A DNA stretch of 64,000 nt from Azospirillum oleiclasticum (lineage in GTDB: Bacteria > Pseudomonadota > Alphaproteobacteria > Azospirillales > Azospirillaceae): NCBI RefSeq assembly GCF_013423485.1, contig NZ_JABFFR010000023.1, positions 1-64,000 on the forward strand. Reading direction: 5' to 3'. The notes under the pieces are model-generated. The model saw nothing but the letters and a program-made list of their open reading frames with translations, was not told where the DNA came from and did no database searches. Shown here piece by piece: positions 52,593-62,710 of this stretch. A program made the position numbers and the translations under genes. Every line of letters starts with the position of its first letter. Position 1 is the first letter of the stretch.

Positions 52593-55085
52593 ATGCTCAA
52601 CAGGCGCGATTACATCAAGGCGCAGGCCGTCGCCACGGCCGCGGCGGCGGGCGGCATCAGCCTTCCCGCCGCCGCCCAGACCAGCATGGTGGCGGGAGAG
52701 GACGCGAAGCTCACCTGGTCCAAGGCTCCCTGCCGCTTCTGCGGCACCGGCTGCGGCGTCATGGTGGCGGTCAAGGACAACCGCGTGGTCGCCACCCACG
52801 GCGACATCAAGGCCGACGTCAACCGCGGCCTGAACTGCGTGAAGGGCTATTTCCTGTCCAAGATCCTGTACGGGCAGGACCGGTTGACCACGCCGCTGCT
52901 GCGCATGCGCGACGGCAAGTACCACAAGGAGGGCGAGTTCCAGCCGGTGTCCTGGGAGCGCGCCTTCGACGAGATGGCGGCCCAGTGGAAGCGCGTGCTG
53001 AAGGAGAAGGGCCCCGACGCGGTCGGCATGTTCGGCTCCGGCCAGTGGACGATCTGGGAGGGCTACGCCGCCAGCAAGCTGATGCGGGCCGGCTTCCGCA
53101 CCAACAACCTGGATCCCAACGCGCGCCACTGCATGGCGTCGGCCGCGGTCGCCTTCATCCGCACCTTCGGCATGGACGAGCCGATGGGTTGCTACGACGA
53201 CATGGAGCACGCCGACGCCTTCGTGCTCTGGGGCTCCAACATGGCGGAGATGCACCCGATCCTGTGGACCCGCGTCACCGACCGTCGCCTGTCGGCCAAG
53301 CATGTGAAGGTGGCCGTGCTCTCCACCTTCGAGCACCGCAGCTTCGAGCTGGCCGACATCCCGATGGTGTTCTCGCCCGGCACCGACCTCGCCATCCTCA
53401 ACTTCATCGCCAACCACATCATCCAGACCGGGCGGGTGAACCGGGAGTTCGTCGAGAAGCACTGCAACTTCCGCATGGGGCAGAAGGACATCGGCTACGG
53501 CCTGCGCCCCGAGCATGTGCTGGAGACGCGCGCCGCCAACCCGCGCGACCCGGCGGTCAGCACGCCCAGCAACTTCGAGGAGTTCGCCCGCTTCGTCAGC
53601 GACTACACGGTCGAGCGCGCGTCGGAGATCAGCAAGGTGCCGAAGGAGCGTCTGCTGGCCCTGGCCGAGCTGTACGCCGATCCCAAGACCAAGGTCATGT
53701 CCTTCTGGACCATGGGCTTCAACCAGCACGTCCGCGGCGTGTGGGTGAACCACATGGTCTACAACATCCACCTGCTGACCGGTAAGATCAGCGAGCCCGG
53801 CAACAGCCCCTTTTCCCTGACCGGTCAGCCCAGCGCCTGCGGCACCGCGCGCGAGGTGGGGACCTTCGCCCACCGCCTGCCGGCCGACATGCAGGTCACC
53901 AATCCCGAGCACCGCAAGGTGACGGAGAGGCAGTGGCGGGTGCCGGAAGGGACAATTCCCGCCAAGCCCGGATACCACGCCGTGCTGCAGGACCGCATGC
54001 TGAAGGACGGCAAGCTCAACGCCTACTGGATCATGGTCAACAACAACCTCCAGGCGGCGCCCAACACGACGCAGGAGACGTATCCCGGCTACCGCAACCC
54101 CGACAATTTCATCGTCGTCTCCGACGCCTACCCGACCGTCACGGCGATGGCGGCCGACCTGATCCTGCCCGCGGCCATGTGGGTGGAGAAGGAAGGGGCC
54201 TACGGCAACGCCGAGCGGCGCACCCATTTCTGGCACCAGCTCGTCGCAGCACCCGGCGAGGCGCGCTCCGACCTCTGGCAACTCGTGGAGTTCTCCAAGC
54301 GCTTCACGGTGGAGGAGGTGTGGCCGGCCGACCTGATCGCCAGGGCCCCGGAGATGAAGGGCAAGACCCTCTACGACGTGCTCTTCGCCAACGGCGAGGT
54401 GAACCGCTTCCCGCTGTCCGATCTCGACCCGGCCTACGGGAACGACGAGGCGAAGGCGTTCGGCTTCTACCTCCAGAAGGGGCTGTTCGAGGAATACGCC
54501 TGGTTCGGGCGCGGCCACGGCCACGACCTCGCCCCGTACGACACCTATCATCAGGTGCGCGGCCTGCGCTGGCCGGTGGTGGACGGCAAGGAGACGCTGT
54601 GGCGCTACCGGGAAGGGCTCGATCCCTTCGTGAAGGCCGGGGAGGGTGTGAAGTTCTACGGCAACCCCGACGGCCGGGCCAACATCTTCGCCTTCCCCTA
54701 CGAGCCGCCGGCCGAGAGCCCCGACCAGGAGTTCGACCTGTGGCTGGTCACCGGCCGCGTGCTGGAGCACTGGCACTCCGGCTCCATGACCATGCGGGTG
54801 CCGGAGCTGTACAAGGCCATGCCGATGGCGCTGGTCTACATGCACCCGGACGACGCCGCCGCCCGCGGCCTGCGCCGCGGCTCGGAGGTGCGCGTCATGT
54901 CGCGCCGCGGCGAGATCCGCACGCGGGTGGAGACGCGCGGGCGGAACAAGCCGCCGCGGGGGGCGATCTTCGTGCCCTGGTTCGACAGCTCCCGCCTGAT
55001 CAACAAGGTCACGCTGGACGCCACCGACCCCATCAGCAAGCAGACCGACTTCAAGAAATGCGCCGTCAAGGTCGTGGCCGTCTGA
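52593..55085 (+). CDS. napA: Periplasmic nitrate reductase catalytic subunit
   Basis: This 830-residue bis-MGD molybdoenzyme reduces nitrate to nitrite in the periplasm. The Tat signal is NRRDYIKAQ with cleavage near AAAQ. The [4Fe-4S] ligands are Cys47, Cys50, Cys54 and Cys82 (CRFCGTGC and NCVKG). The molybdenum-ligating Cys is Cys180 in [11 protein letters not shown], which distinguishes Nap from Ser- or Asp-type family members. Electrons come from NapB. Length is as usual for NapA. The gene follows napD and precedes napB. Confidence 0.96.
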   Translation: MLNRRDYIKAQAVATAAAAGGISLPAAAQTSMVAGEDAKLTWSKAPCRFCGTGCGVMVAVKDNRVVATHGDIKADVNRGLNCVKGYFLSKILYGQDRLTTPLLRMRDGKYHKEGEFQPVSWERAFDEMAAQWKRVLKEKGPDAVGMFGSGQWTIWEGYAASKLMRAGFRTNNLDPNARHCMASAAVAFIRTFGMDEPMGCYDDMEHADAFVLWGSNMAEMHPILWTRVTDRRLSAKHVKVAVLSTFEHRSFELADIPMVFSPGTDLAILNFIANHIIQTGRVNREFVEKHCNFRMGQKDIGYGLRPEHVLETRAANPRDPAVSTPSNFEEFARFVSDYTVERASEISKVPKERLLALAELYADPKTKVMSFWTMGFNQHVRGVWVNHMVYNIHLLTGKISEPGNSPFSLTGQPSACGTAREVGTFAHRLPADMQVTNPEHRKVTERQWRVPEGTIPAKPGYHAVLQDRMLKDGKLNAYWIMVNNNLQAAPNTTQETYPGYRNPDNFIVVSDAYPTVTAMAADLILPAAMWVEKEGAYGNAERRTHFWHQLVAAPGEARSDLWQLVEFSKRFTVEEVWPADLIARAPEMKGKTLYDVLFANGEVNRFPLSDLDPAYGNDEAKAFGFYLQKGLFEEYAWFGRGHGHDLAPYDTYHQVRGLRWPVVDGKETLWRYREGLDPFVKAGEGVKFYGNPDGRANIFAFPYEPPAESPDQEFDLWLVTGRVLEHWHSGSMTMRVPELYKAMPMALVYMHPDDAAARGLRRGSEVRVMSRRGEIRTRVETRGRNKPPRGAIFVPWFDSSRLINKVTLDATDPISKQTDFKKCAVKVVAV

Positions 55086-55098
55086 GGGAGGAACCGAG

Positions 55099-55587
55099 AT
55101 GAACGCCCGCATCCTCGCGGTTCTGGCCGCGCTTCCCGTCCTGCTGCCCGCCGTGCTTCCGGCCCAATCGCCGGGCCAGGGGGCTTCCGTCCAGACGCCG
55201 TTCCGCCCGCCCGTCGGCTTCGAGCAGGAACCGGTGCCGCCACCCATCCCGGCCGACGTCACCGACGACCGCCGGGTCGCCCGCAACTACCCCGAACAGC
55301 CGCCGGTGATCCCGCACAACATCCGGGACTACCAGCTCACGCTGAACAACAACCAGTGCCTGACCTGCCACAGCCGGCAATACACGGCCGGCTCGCAGGC
55401 GCCGATGATCAGCATCACCCATTACGTGGACCGCGACGGCCAGACGCTGGGCGGCGTCACCCCGCGGCGGTACTTCTGTCTGCAATGCCATGTGCCGCAG
55501 ACGGTGGCGCAGCCCCCCATCCGCAACGACTTCCGCGACGTGGACAGCCTGATCAGCCGGCCTTCGGACGGGGGTGACCGGCGATGA
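55099..55587 (+). CDS. napB: Periplasmic nitrate reductase dihaem cytochrome
   Basis: This 162-residue exported dihaem cytochrome c has a signal peptide ([20 protein letters not shown]) and two CxxCH sites (CLTCH and CLQCH). Additional His residues (IPHNIRDY and ISITHYVDR) are likely distal ligands. It carries electrons from NapC to NapA. It overlaps napC by four bases. Confidence 0.95.
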   Translation: MNARILAVLAALPVLLPAVLPAQSPGQGASVQTPFRPPVGFEQEPVPPPIPADVTDDRRVARNYPEQPPVIPHNIRDYQLTLNNNQCLTCHSRQYTAGSQAPMISITHYVDRDGQTLGGVTPRRYFCLQCHVPQTVAQPPIRNDFRDVDSLISRPSDGGDRR

Positions 55588-56198
55588 GACTGCCCGGATT
55601 CCTGCTGCGGCCATGGCGGATCATCGCCACCCCGGCACGCACCCTCAGCCTGGGGTTCCTGACGCTCGGCGGCTTCGCGGCCGGCGTGTTCTTCTGGGGC
55701 GGCTTCAACACCGCGCTGGAGGCGACCAACCGCGAGGCCTTCTGCATCTCCTGCCATGAGATGAACGACAACGTCTATCAGGAGCTCAAGCAGACCATCC
55801 ACTTCACCAACCGCTCGGGCGTGCGCGCCACCTGTCCGGATTGCCACGTGCCGCACGCCTGGACCGACAAGATCGCCCGCAAGATGCAGGCGTCCAAGGA
55901 GGTGTGGGGCCACCTGTTCGGCACCATCGACACGCCGGACAAGTTCGCCGCCATGCGCCGCGAGCTGGCGGAGCATGAATGGGCGCGGCTGAAGGCCAAC
56001 AACAGCCTGGAATGCCGCAACTGCCACAGCGCGGAGTCCATGGACATCACCAGGCAGGGGGCGCGGGCCGCCGACATCCACCAGCGGTTCCTGTTCACCG
56101 GGGAACGCACCTGCATCGACTGCCACAAGGGTATCGCCCACCGGCTGCCCGACATGCAGGGCGTGCCGCCGGGCTGGACGGTCAGCGAACAGAAGTGA
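55584..56198 (+). CDS. napC: Membrane-anchored tetrahaem cytochrome c NapC
   Basis: This 204-residue NapC/NirT-family quinol dehydrogenase has one N-terminal helix ([21 protein letters not shown]). A periplasmic domain with four CxxCH haem sites follows (CISCH, CPDCH, CRNCH and CIDCH). It transfers quinol electrons to NapB. With FdhABC in the same window it could complete a formate-to-nitrate respiratory chain. It is the last gene of the nap operon. Confidence 0.95.
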   Translation: MRLPGFLLRPWRIIATPARTLSLGFLTLGGFAAGVFFWGGFNTALEATNREAFCISCHEMNDNVYQELKQTIHFTNRSGVRATCPDCHVPHAWTDKIARKMQASKEVWGHLFGTIDTPDKFAAMRRELAEHEWARLKANNSLECRNCHSAESMDITRQGARAADIHQRFLFTGERTCIDCHKGIAHRLPDMQGVPPGWTVSEQK

Positions 56199-56212
56199 GG
56201 AGCGGGCATGAA

Positions 56213-56241
56213 AAAAGCCCCTCCCCCGCGAGGGGGAGGGG
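56213..56241 (-). terminator. Terminator downstream of xsc (intergenic repeat type)
   Basis: CCCCTCCCCC and GGGGGAGGGG pair around a GCGA loop (56218-56241). On the minus strand the hairpin is followed by a run of six T, making a good intrinsic terminator for xsc. It may also mark the end of the plus-strand nap operon. It belongs to the same type of element as 1758-1800; a second, weaker hairpin lies at about 56305-56335. Confidence 0.7.
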
Positions 56242-56361
56242 TTCGGGGTGGGGGAGTTTATGGCCCGAAGGCCGGGAGAATCGCGGGGGACGCGTCGGTC
56301 CCCACCCCCGTCCCTTCCCCCCGAGGGAGGAAGGGGACTCTCGTTCGATCAGTAGACCTGC

Positions 56362-58140
56362 TCAGACCGGCGGCTGCTGCGGCCGCATGTCGGCCGGGTC
56401 GATGCCGGCGACGACCACCGGCTTCTTCATGGCGTCGCGGCGGAACGGCTCGCCCAGCTCCTGGTTCAGCACCACCTCGACGAAGGTGGTGATGCCCTTG
56501 TTCTGGTTCTCGATCGCCTTGGTCAGCGCGTCGGTCACCTCCTGCTGGGTGGTGGCGACGATGCCGGCCAGCCCGCAGGCTTCCGCCACCTTGGCGTAGC
56601 TGAGCTTCAGGTTCAGCTCGGTGCCGACGAAGTTGTTGTCGTACCAGAGCGTCGTGTTGCGCTTCTCGGCGCCCCACTGGTAGTTGCGGAAGATCACCAT
56701 GGTGATCGCCGGCCACTCCTCGCGGCCGATCGAGCTCATCTCGTTCATCGAGATGCCGAAGGCGCCGTCACCGGCGAAGCCGATCACCGGCACGTCCGGG
56801 CAACCGATCTTGGCGCCGACGATGGACGGGAAGCCGTAGCCGCAGGGGCCGAACATGCCCGGCGCCAGATACTTCCGGCCCTCCTCGAAGGACGGGTAGG
56901 CGTTGCCGATGGCGCAGTTGTTGCCGATGTCGGTGGACAGGATGGCGTTGCGGGGCAGGGCCGCCTGGATGGCCCGCCAGGCCTGGCGCGGCGACATGCG
57001 GTTCGGCTCGCGCTCGCGCGCCTCGGCGTTCCAGCTCGTGCCGGGGTCGTCGTCCTCATGGTCGAGCGAGGACAGCATCTGCAGCCACGCCGACTTGGTG
57101 CGGTGGATGAGCGCCTTGCGCTCCTCGCGCCCGTCGTCGCCGGCGGTCGGGGCGAGCTGCGCCAGAAGCTGCTGCGCCACCTGCTTGGCGTCGCCGCAGA
57201 TGCCCACCGAGACCTTCTTGGTCAGGCCGATGCGGTCGGGGTTGATGTCGACCTGGATGATCTTGGCGGTCTTCGGCCAATAGTCCATGCCGTAGCCGGG
57301 CAGGGTGGAGAAGGGGTTCAGACGGGTGCCCAGCGCCAGCACCACGTCGGCCTTGGCGATCAGCTCCATGGCGGCCTTGGAGCCGTTGTAGCCGAGCGGG
57401 CCGGCGGCCAGCGGGTGGCTGCCCGGGAAGGCGTCGTTGTGCTGGTAGCCGCAGCAGACCGGGGCGTCCAGACGCTCGGCCAGCGCCTTGGAATCCTCGA
57501 TGGCATCGCCGATCACCACGCCGGCGCCGTTCAGGATGACCGGGAACTTGGCCTCCGACAGCAGCTTCGCGGCCTCCGCCACCGCCTGGCGACCGCCGGA
57601 GGGGCGCTCCAGCCGAACGATCTGCGGCAGCTCGACGTCGATGACGTGGGTCCAATAGTCGCGCGGGATGTTGATCTGGGCCGGCGCCGAACCGCGCCAC
57701 GCCTTCTCGATCACCCGGTTCAGGACCTCGGGGATGCGGGAGGGATCGCGGACCTCCTCCTGGTAGCAGACCATGTCCTCGAACATGGCCATCTGCTCGA
57801 CTTCCTGGAAGCCGCCCTGGCCGATGGTCTTGTTGGCCGCCTGCGGGGTGACCAGCAGCATCGGCGTGTGGTTCCAGTAGGCGGTCTTGATCGAGGTGAT
57901 GAAGCCGGTGACGCCCGGACCGTTCTGGGCGATGGCCATGCCCATCTTGCCGGTGACGCGGCTGTAGCCGTCGCAGATCAGCGCCGCGTTGGTCTCGTGC
58001 GCGCAGTCCCAGAAGGTGATCCCGGCCTTCGGGAACAGGTCGGAGACCGGCATCATGGCCGATCCGATGATGCCGAAGGCATGCTGGATGCCGTGCATCT
58101 GAAGAACCTTCACGAAGGCTTCTTCGGTCGTCATTTTCAT
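56362..58140 (-). CDS. xsc: Sulfoacetaldehyde acetyltransferase
   Basis: This 592-residue ThDP enzyme converts sulfoacetaldehyde and phosphate to acetyl phosphate and sulfite, the desulfonation step in taurine and isethionate degradation. MKMTTEEAFVKVLQMHGIQH and AFGIIGSAMMPVSDLFPKAG are Xsc signatures. The ThDP-activating Glu is Glu49 in CAHETNAAL. The cofactor motif is GDGAFGISMNE and the C-terminal NQELGEPFRRDAMKKPV is diagnostic. Usual partners (pta, taurine transporters, tauXY) are not adjacent, so acetyl phosphate must be handled by genes elsewhere. It is convergent with napC. Confidence 0.93.
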   Translation of the reverse strand: MKMTTEEAFVKVLQMHGIQHAFGIIGSAMMPVSDLFPKAGITFWDCAHETNAALICDGYSRVTGKMGMAIAQNGPGVTGFITSIKTAYWNHTPMLLVTPQAANKTIGQGGFQEVEQMAMFEDMVCYQEEVRDPSRIPEVLNRVIEKAWRGSAPAQINIPRDYWTHVIDVELPQIVRLERPSGGRQAVAEAAKLLSEAKFPVILNGAGVVIGDAIEDSKALAERLDAPVCCGYQHNDAFPGSHPLAAGPLGYNGSKAAMELIAKADVVLALGTRLNPFSTLPGYGMDYWPKTAKIIQVDINPDRIGLTKKVSVGICGDAKQVAQQLLAQLAPTAGDDGREERKALIHRTKSAWLQMLSSLDHEDDDPGTSWNAEAREREPNRMSPRQAWRAIQAALPRNAILSTDIGNNCAIGNAYPSFEEGRKYLAPGMFGPCGYGFPSIVGAKIGCPDVPVIGFAGDGAFGISMNEMSSIGREEWPAITMVIFRNYQWGAEKRNTTLWYDNNFVGTELNLKLSYAKVAEACGLAGIVATTQQEVTDALTKAIENQNKGITTFVEVVLNQELGEPFRRDAMKKPVVVAGIDPADMRPQQPPV

Positions 58141-58446
58141 GGTGGCTCTCCCGTCGTCTGCTGTCCGGACGGTACGGCGCGCGGTGGTGCCGGGGCGTCC
58201 GCCACGCCGGCACCGGCCGAAACCGTCCCCTCCCCATCGTCTTCAACCCCGCCGCGTTCCGCGGGGGGGTGTGGCCGGATCGCTGCGTGCAGTCTCACCC
58301 AGCGATATGATCCGTCTCGATCCTGCCAAAAACGGGAGCGATGGGCAAGCGGATTTCTTCTTTCCTATCAGCAAACGATCCGATTTGTCTCATTGAACGG
58401 AATTGACGGGTGGGGGCTCAAGGCGACCACGCCCCCATCTCCGGCG
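58141..58446. other. Intergenic region upstream of xsc
   Basis: No gene is supported. It carries the xsc promoter region and a GC hairpin, CCCCGCCGCGTTCCGCGGGG (58246-58265), without a T-run, which might end transcription of the carbonic anhydrase gene. A short AT-richer patch lies at about 58350-58400. Confidence 0.45.
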
Positions 58447-58986
58447 TCACTCCTCCGCGCCGTCCACCGCCCGCAGCCCCTCCCGGTACTGCCCGCCGCG
58501 CTCGACGTAGCGGGCGGCGGCTTCCGCCCCCATGCTGGAGTCGGGGTCGAGGGTCTTGACCAGCCGGGCGGGGTTGCCCACCACGACGGCGCCGTCGGGG
58601 AAGCTCTGGCCCTCGCGGATCAGGGTGTTGGCGCCGACGACGGCGTTCCGGCCGACGACGGCGCCGTTCATGATCGTGGCCCCCATGCCGATCAGGCTGC
58701 CGGCGCCGACGGTGCAGCCGTGCAGGATGGCGCCGTGCCCGACCGTGCAGTCGGGGCCGACGGTCAGCGGGAAGCCGGGGTCGGCGTGCATCACCGCCCC
58801 GTCCTGCACGTTGCTGCGGTCGCCGATGGTCACGTCCTCGGTGTCGGCGCGCAGCACCGCGTTGAACCAGACGCTGACATCCTCCCCCAGCCGCACGCGG
58901 CCGATGACGCGCGCACCCGGCGCGATCCAGACGCGCCCGCTCTCGGGCAGGGTGGGGGTGTGGCCGTTCAGGCTGTAGACGGGCAT
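58447..58986 (-). CDS. Gamma-class carbonic anhydrase-like hexapeptide protein
   Basis: This 179-residue left-handed beta-helix protein has hexapeptide repeats from about residue 18 to 130 (IAPGARVIGRVRLGEDVSVWFNAVLR and GSLIGMGATIMNGAVV). Metal-ligand His residues are in VMHAD, VGHGAILHG, as in gamma-CA/PaaY/YrdA proteins. The C-terminal helix (AEAAARYVERGGQYREGL) packs on the trimer. Most such proteins are zinc or iron carbonic anhydrases or acyl-CoA-related hydrolases. GAGGAGG before the ATG is a strong ribosome site. It is a single-gene unit. Confidence 0.87.
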   Translation of the reverse strand: MPVYSLNGHTPTLPESGRVWIAPGARVIGRVRLGEDVSVWFNAVLRADTEDVTIGDRSNVQDGAVMHADPGFPLTVGPDCTVGHGAILHGCTVGAGSLIGMGATIMNGAVVGRNAVVGANTLIREGQSFPDGAVVVGNPARLVKTLDPDSSMGAEAAARYVERGGQYREGLRAVDGAEE

Positions 58987-59085
58987 GGGCGCTGTCCTCC
59001 TCGGTCTCCGTTTGCCGGGGAGGATCGTCGCGCCGGGCCTTGGAATGCAACCGTTCTCATGGCGCTGGCCGTCGCGGCGCCGCCG

Positions 59086-59631
59086 TCACTTCACGTTGAT
59101 GTAATGCGCCGCCCAGATCTGCCGGTTGGACTGGTCGTCGGTGGGGGTGGCGCCGTCGGCCATGGGAACGACGGTGTAGAGTGGCCCCAGCGCGCCGAGC
59201 CCCAGCGGCTTCCCCTCCTGACAGAGCGCCAGCACCTGCTTGTCCGCCGCCTGGATCTCCGGCGACAGCTCCACCTCGTAGCCGTCGATGGCCTGCACCG
59301 CCACGGTGCCGGAGGCGGCGCCGGCGGCCTTCAGCACATCCGCCAGCGCCGGCCCCTCGAAGCGGTAGGACTTGCCGTCGTAGGGCACGACGGTGCGCAC
59401 CGCCATCTGCGGCAGGGCGGCCAGCTCGTCGATGGTGAAGGTCCGCGCCTTCTCCCACTGGTTGCCGCGGAAGGCGTGGAAGCGGTCGGTGGACTCCACG
59501 AAGGGGCCGCGGTTGGGCGACGCGATGTTGCCGGCCACCGTCAGCACGATGGCGTTGCCCTTCGCCACGCACTCCGCCGCCGCCGGGCCAGCCGCCAGGG
59601 CCAGAAGGAGCGCCGCCGCGATCGTCCTCAT
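59086..59631 (-). CDS. Secreted molybdopterin-oxidoreductase-domain protein (small)
   Basis: This 181-residue exported protein has a signal peptide (MRTIAAALLLALAAGPAAA, cleavage before ECV). Its fold resembles the sulfite-oxidase-type molybdopterin-binding domain (PF00174-like): FTIDELAALPQMAVRTVVPYDGKSYRFEGPALADVLKAAG and AVQAIDGYEVELSPEI are typical. The Cys that would ligate Mo is not evident, so it may not bind the cofactor. The ATG at 59631 is preferred because AAGGGG has normal spacing to it; another ATG two codons upstream abuts that site. It follows the large molybdoenzyme gene by 25 bp and may be its partner. Confidence 0.75.
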   Translation of the reverse strand: MRTIAAALLLALAAGPAAAECVAKGNAIVLTVAGNIASPNRGPFVESTDRFHAFRGNQWEKARTFTIDELAALPQMAVRTVVPYDGKSYRFEGPALADVLKAAGAASGTVAVQAIDGYEVELSPEIQAADKQVLALCQEGKPLGLGALGPLYTVVPMADGATPTDDQSNRQIWAAHYINVK

Positions 59632-59656
59632 CACCATTCCCCTTGTCTCCCCCTGC

Positions 59657-61735
59657 TCACGCCGCCCGCACCCACACCGCCGTGTCGTGGAAAGCCGCCC
59701 CGCCAGCGGGCGGGATCGGCTCCGGCGAGGTCAGCGCGTTGATGCCCAGCCCCTCCACGAAGGCGCCGTTGGGCCAGATGCCCTCGACCACCACCACCCC
59801 CCGCTGCAACCCGCCGAAGGGCCTTGCGTGCACGACGACGCTGGCCTGCCGGTTGCCGAGCCGGACGGGCGTGTCTTCCGCCACCCCCAGCGCCGCGCAG
59901 TCGTCCGGATGCATCAGGGCGGTCGGCCGCCCCTCGCGCTTCCGTGCGGTGCCGGTCTCGGTGAAGCTGGTGTTGAGGAACTGGCGCGCCGGGGCGGTGA
60001 CGAGGCGGAAGGGGTGCTCGTCGTCCGTGGTCCCGCCCGGCGGCATGTGGTCGGGCAGGGCCGGCAGCTCGTCCAGCCCGTCGCGCCCGCCCATGGCGCC
60101 CAGCGCCGCCCAGTCCGGCGCGAAGCGGAAGCGCCCGTCGGGAAAGCCGAAGCCGGTCAGGAAGTGGGAGGTCTCGAAATCCGGCTGCGCGTCGTGCCAA
60201 CGGCCGGCGGCCAGCGTCTCGGCGTCGGGCAGGCCGCTGGCCTTCAGCACGGTGTCGACCAGCTCCCACGCGCTCATATGGCAGGCGGGGTGGTCGTCGG
60301 CGCCGAGCCGGCGCATCAGGTCGTTGTTGACGATGTGGTTCTCGCGCGCCTCGCCCTGCGGCTCGATCACCTTGCGGCCGACCAGGATGTGCGACTGCCC
60401 GCCGCCGCGGTAGAGGTCGTCGTGCTCCAGGAAGGTGGTGGCGGGGATCACGAGGTCGGCGAGGGCGGCGGTGTCGGTCATGAACTGCTCGTGCACGGCG
60501 ACGAACAGATCCTCGCGCAGCAGCCCGGCGCGCACCCGCGCGCTGTCCGGACAGATGGCCGCGGGGTTGGTGTTCTGCACCAGCATCGCCTTGATGGGCG
60601 GCCCGTCGCCCAGGTCGCGCGCGCTGCCCGTCAGCACCGCCCCGATGCGGGACTGGTCGAGCTGGCGGACACCGGGCCGGGCGCGATCGTTGGCGTCGAT
60701 GGGCTTGCGGTCGATGCGGTAGATGCCCGACGAGCAATAGAGCCCGCCGCCGCCCCGGTGCTGCCACGCCCCGGTCACCACGGGCAGGCAGCTCACCGCG
60801 TGCATCTGCGCGGCACCGTTGCGGCTGCGCGTCAGGCCGTAGCCCATGCGCAGGTAGCTGGCCTTGGTGCCGCCGTAGAGCCGGGCGAAGGCGGTGATCT
60901 CGGCCGCCGGAACGCCGGTGATCGCTTCCGCCCATTCCGGCGTGCGGTCGCGCAGATGTTCCTCCAGCCGCTCCACGCCGGCGGCGTAGCGGGCGAGATA
61001 GGCGCGGTCGGCGAAGCCGTCGCGGAACAGCGCATGCATCACCGCGCAGGCCAGCGCCCCGTCGGTGCCCGGCCGCGGCATGATGTGCAGGTCCGACACG
61101 TCCGCCGTGCCGGTGCGGTAGGGGTCGATGGTGACCAGCTTGGCGCCGCGCGCCTTGCGCGCCCGGCTGACGTGGGTCATCACGTTGACCTGGGTCGCCA
61201 CCGGGTTGCCGCCCCAGTTCACGATCAGGTCGCTCTCGGCCATCTCCCGCGGGTCGGTGCCGCGGATGGCGCCGTAGCCGGCCAGCCAGCCCATGTTGGC
61301 CGGCGTGTCGCAGACCGTGCTGTATTGGCCGGCATAGCCCTTCAGGTGGCGCATCCGCTGGATCGAGCCGCGCTGCACCAGCCCCATGGTGCCAGCGTAA
61401 TAGTAGGGCCAGACCGCTTCCGGGCCGAAGTGGCGTTCGGCGTCGAGGAAGGCGTCGGTGATGCGGTCCAGCGCCTCCTCCCAGCCGATCTCCCGCCACT
61501 GGCCGGAGCCCTTGGGCCCGGTGCGCAGCAGCGGCCGGGTCAGCCGGTCGGGACTGTGCACACGCTCGGCGTAGCGGCTGACCTTGGCGCAGATCACGCC
61601 CGCCGTGTAGCTGTTGTCGGCGGCGCCGCGCACCTTGCCGATGCGGTCGGGGGCGATGCGCTCGACCTCCAGCGCGCAGGTGGACGGGCAATCATGCGGG
61701 CAGGCGGTGGCGAGGAAAGGGCTGCTGTCGGGCAT
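59657..61735 (-). CDS. Molybdopterin-dependent oxidoreductase, DMSO-reductase superfamily
   Basis: This 692-residue cytoplasmic bis-MGD enzyme has no Tat signal. A [4Fe-4S] site is formed by Cys12, Cys16, Cys20 and Cys49 (ACPHDCPSTC and GVICAK). GWEEALDRITDAF, VNWGGNPVATQ, TIDPYRTGTAD and LVIPATTFLEHDDLY are family motifs. VCDTPANMGW lies where the metal ligand is expected, and its exact ligand cannot be told. The C-terminal beta-barrel contains RPTALMHPDDCAALGV. Its substrate is unknown. Its stop is 25 bp before the small secreted molybdopterin-type protein. The gene is divergent from the binding-protein gene. Confidence 0.85.
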   Translation of the reverse strand: MPDSSPFLATACPHDCPSTCALEVERIAPDRIGKVRGAADNSYTAGVICAKVSRYAERVHSPDRLTRPLLRTGPKGSGQWREIGWEEALDRITDAFLDAERHFGPEAVWPYYYAGTMGLVQRGSIQRMRHLKGYAGQYSTVCDTPANMGWLAGYGAIRGTDPREMAESDLIVNWGGNPVATQVNVMTHVSRARKARGAKLVTIDPYRTGTADVSDLHIMPRPGTDGALACAVMHALFRDGFADRAYLARYAAGVERLEEHLRDRTPEWAEAITGVPAAEITAFARLYGGTKASYLRMGYGLTRSRNGAAQMHAVSCLPVVTGAWQHRGGGGLYCSSGIYRIDRKPIDANDRARPGVRQLDQSRIGAVLTGSARDLGDGPPIKAMLVQNTNPAAICPDSARVRAGLLREDLFVAVHEQFMTDTAALADLVIPATTFLEHDDLYRGGGQSHILVGRKVIEPQGEARENHIVNNDLMRRLGADDHPACHMSAWELVDTVLKASGLPDAETLAAGRWHDAQPDFETSHFLTGFGFPDGRFRFAPDWAALGAMGGRDGLDELPALPDHMPPGGTTDDEHPFRLVTAPARQFLNTSFTETGTARKREGRPTALMHPDDCAALGVAEDTPVRLGNRQASVVVHARPFGGLQRGVVVVEGIWPNGAFVEGLGINALTSPEPIPPAGGAAFHDTAVWVRAA

Positions 61736-61943
61736 CGACGGAACTCACGCGGCGGACACCCGCAAAGATTAGTGGGCGCTTTTGCCGCAGGCAATCGCCG
61801 CGTGGTGAACGGGTTGAAATCATCTTACAACAATCGGTGGGCACCGTTCGTTGCAGCGCGTCAAAATCGCGAGTCGTCGGTGGGATCGGCACGCGCAGCG
61901 GGGTGTGGCGCGCTGGGATTTCTGGTGCGAAGGGGGTGATCGG

Positions 61944-62657
61944 ATGATCGGGCACGGATCGGGCTGGTGCACAGGCGCCCTGGTTGCAACGTTGCTGGGG
62001 CTGTTGCCGGGGTTTGCGGCGGCCGATCCGGTGAAGCTCGGCTATGTCGAGTTCCCGCCCTACACCCAGACGGAGGGTGGCCAGCCCAAGGGCAGCCTGA
62101 TCGAGGCCTTCGGCAAGGTGGCGGCGGAGGAGGGCATCGCCTTCACCGCGGAATCGGTGCCCGCGCGCCGCCTGTTCCAGGGGCTGGCGGACGGGGAGTT
62201 CCACGTCTTCCTCGGCATCCGGACGGTGAAGGAGCTGGAGGGCACCACCATCGCCTCGGCGAACCCCATCGGCCGGATCGAGCTGAACGCCTATGGCATC
62301 GGCAGCGCTCCTGTGGTGACGCGCAAGGAGGATCTGGCCGGCAAGGCGGTGATCGTGCTGACCGGATATTCCTACGCCGGCTGGCGCGTCTGGATGGACG
62401 ACCCCGCCAACAAGGTGACGGTGGTGGAGGCGCGCACCCCCGACCAGGCGGTCAACCTGCTCCAGGCGGGGCGCGCGCCGGTGCTCCTTCAATATTCGTT
62501 GCCGATGGCGCAGGCGCTGGCCGGCAAACCAGTGCCGGACCTGGCATCGGCGCCGGTGTCGGCGATCGACATCTTCGTCGTGGTGTCGAAGAAGGCGCCG
62601 GGGGCGGAGGCGCTGCTGGCCAAGCTGGAAGCGGGGTTCGCCCGCCGGGCGAAGTGA
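61944..62657 (+). CDS. Periplasmic solute-binding protein (PBPb-like)
   Basis: This 237-residue exported protein has a signal peptide (GALVATLLGLLPGFAAADP, cleavage after AAA) and a family 3 periplasmic binding fold. KLGYVEFPPYTQTEGGQPKGSLIEAF is the typical N-terminal strand and ligand region. ADGEFHVFLGIRTVKEL and KAVIVLTGYSYAGWRVW continue the fold. No ABC permease or ATPase follows. Instead a chemoreceptor gene starts 53 bp downstream, so it may present a ligand to that receptor. The ATG at 61944 is chosen for AAGGGGGTG upstream and the position of the signal peptide. Confidence 0.78.
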   Translation: MIGHGSGWCTGALVATLLGLLPGFAAADPVKLGYVEFPPYTQTEGGQPKGSLIEAFGKVAAEEGIAFTAESVPARRLFQGLADGEFHVFLGIRTVKELEGTTIASANPIGRIELNAYGIGSAPVVTRKEDLAGKAVIVLTGYSYAGWRVWMDDPANKVTVVEARTPDQAVNLLQAGRAPVLLQYSLPMAQALAGKPVPDLASAPVSAIDIFVVVSKKAPGAEALLAKLEAGFARRAK

Positions 62658-62710
62658 TCGCGCGGGTCTGACGGAACGCCCAGATCGAACGTAAGGACGA
62701 GGTGCGGTGA

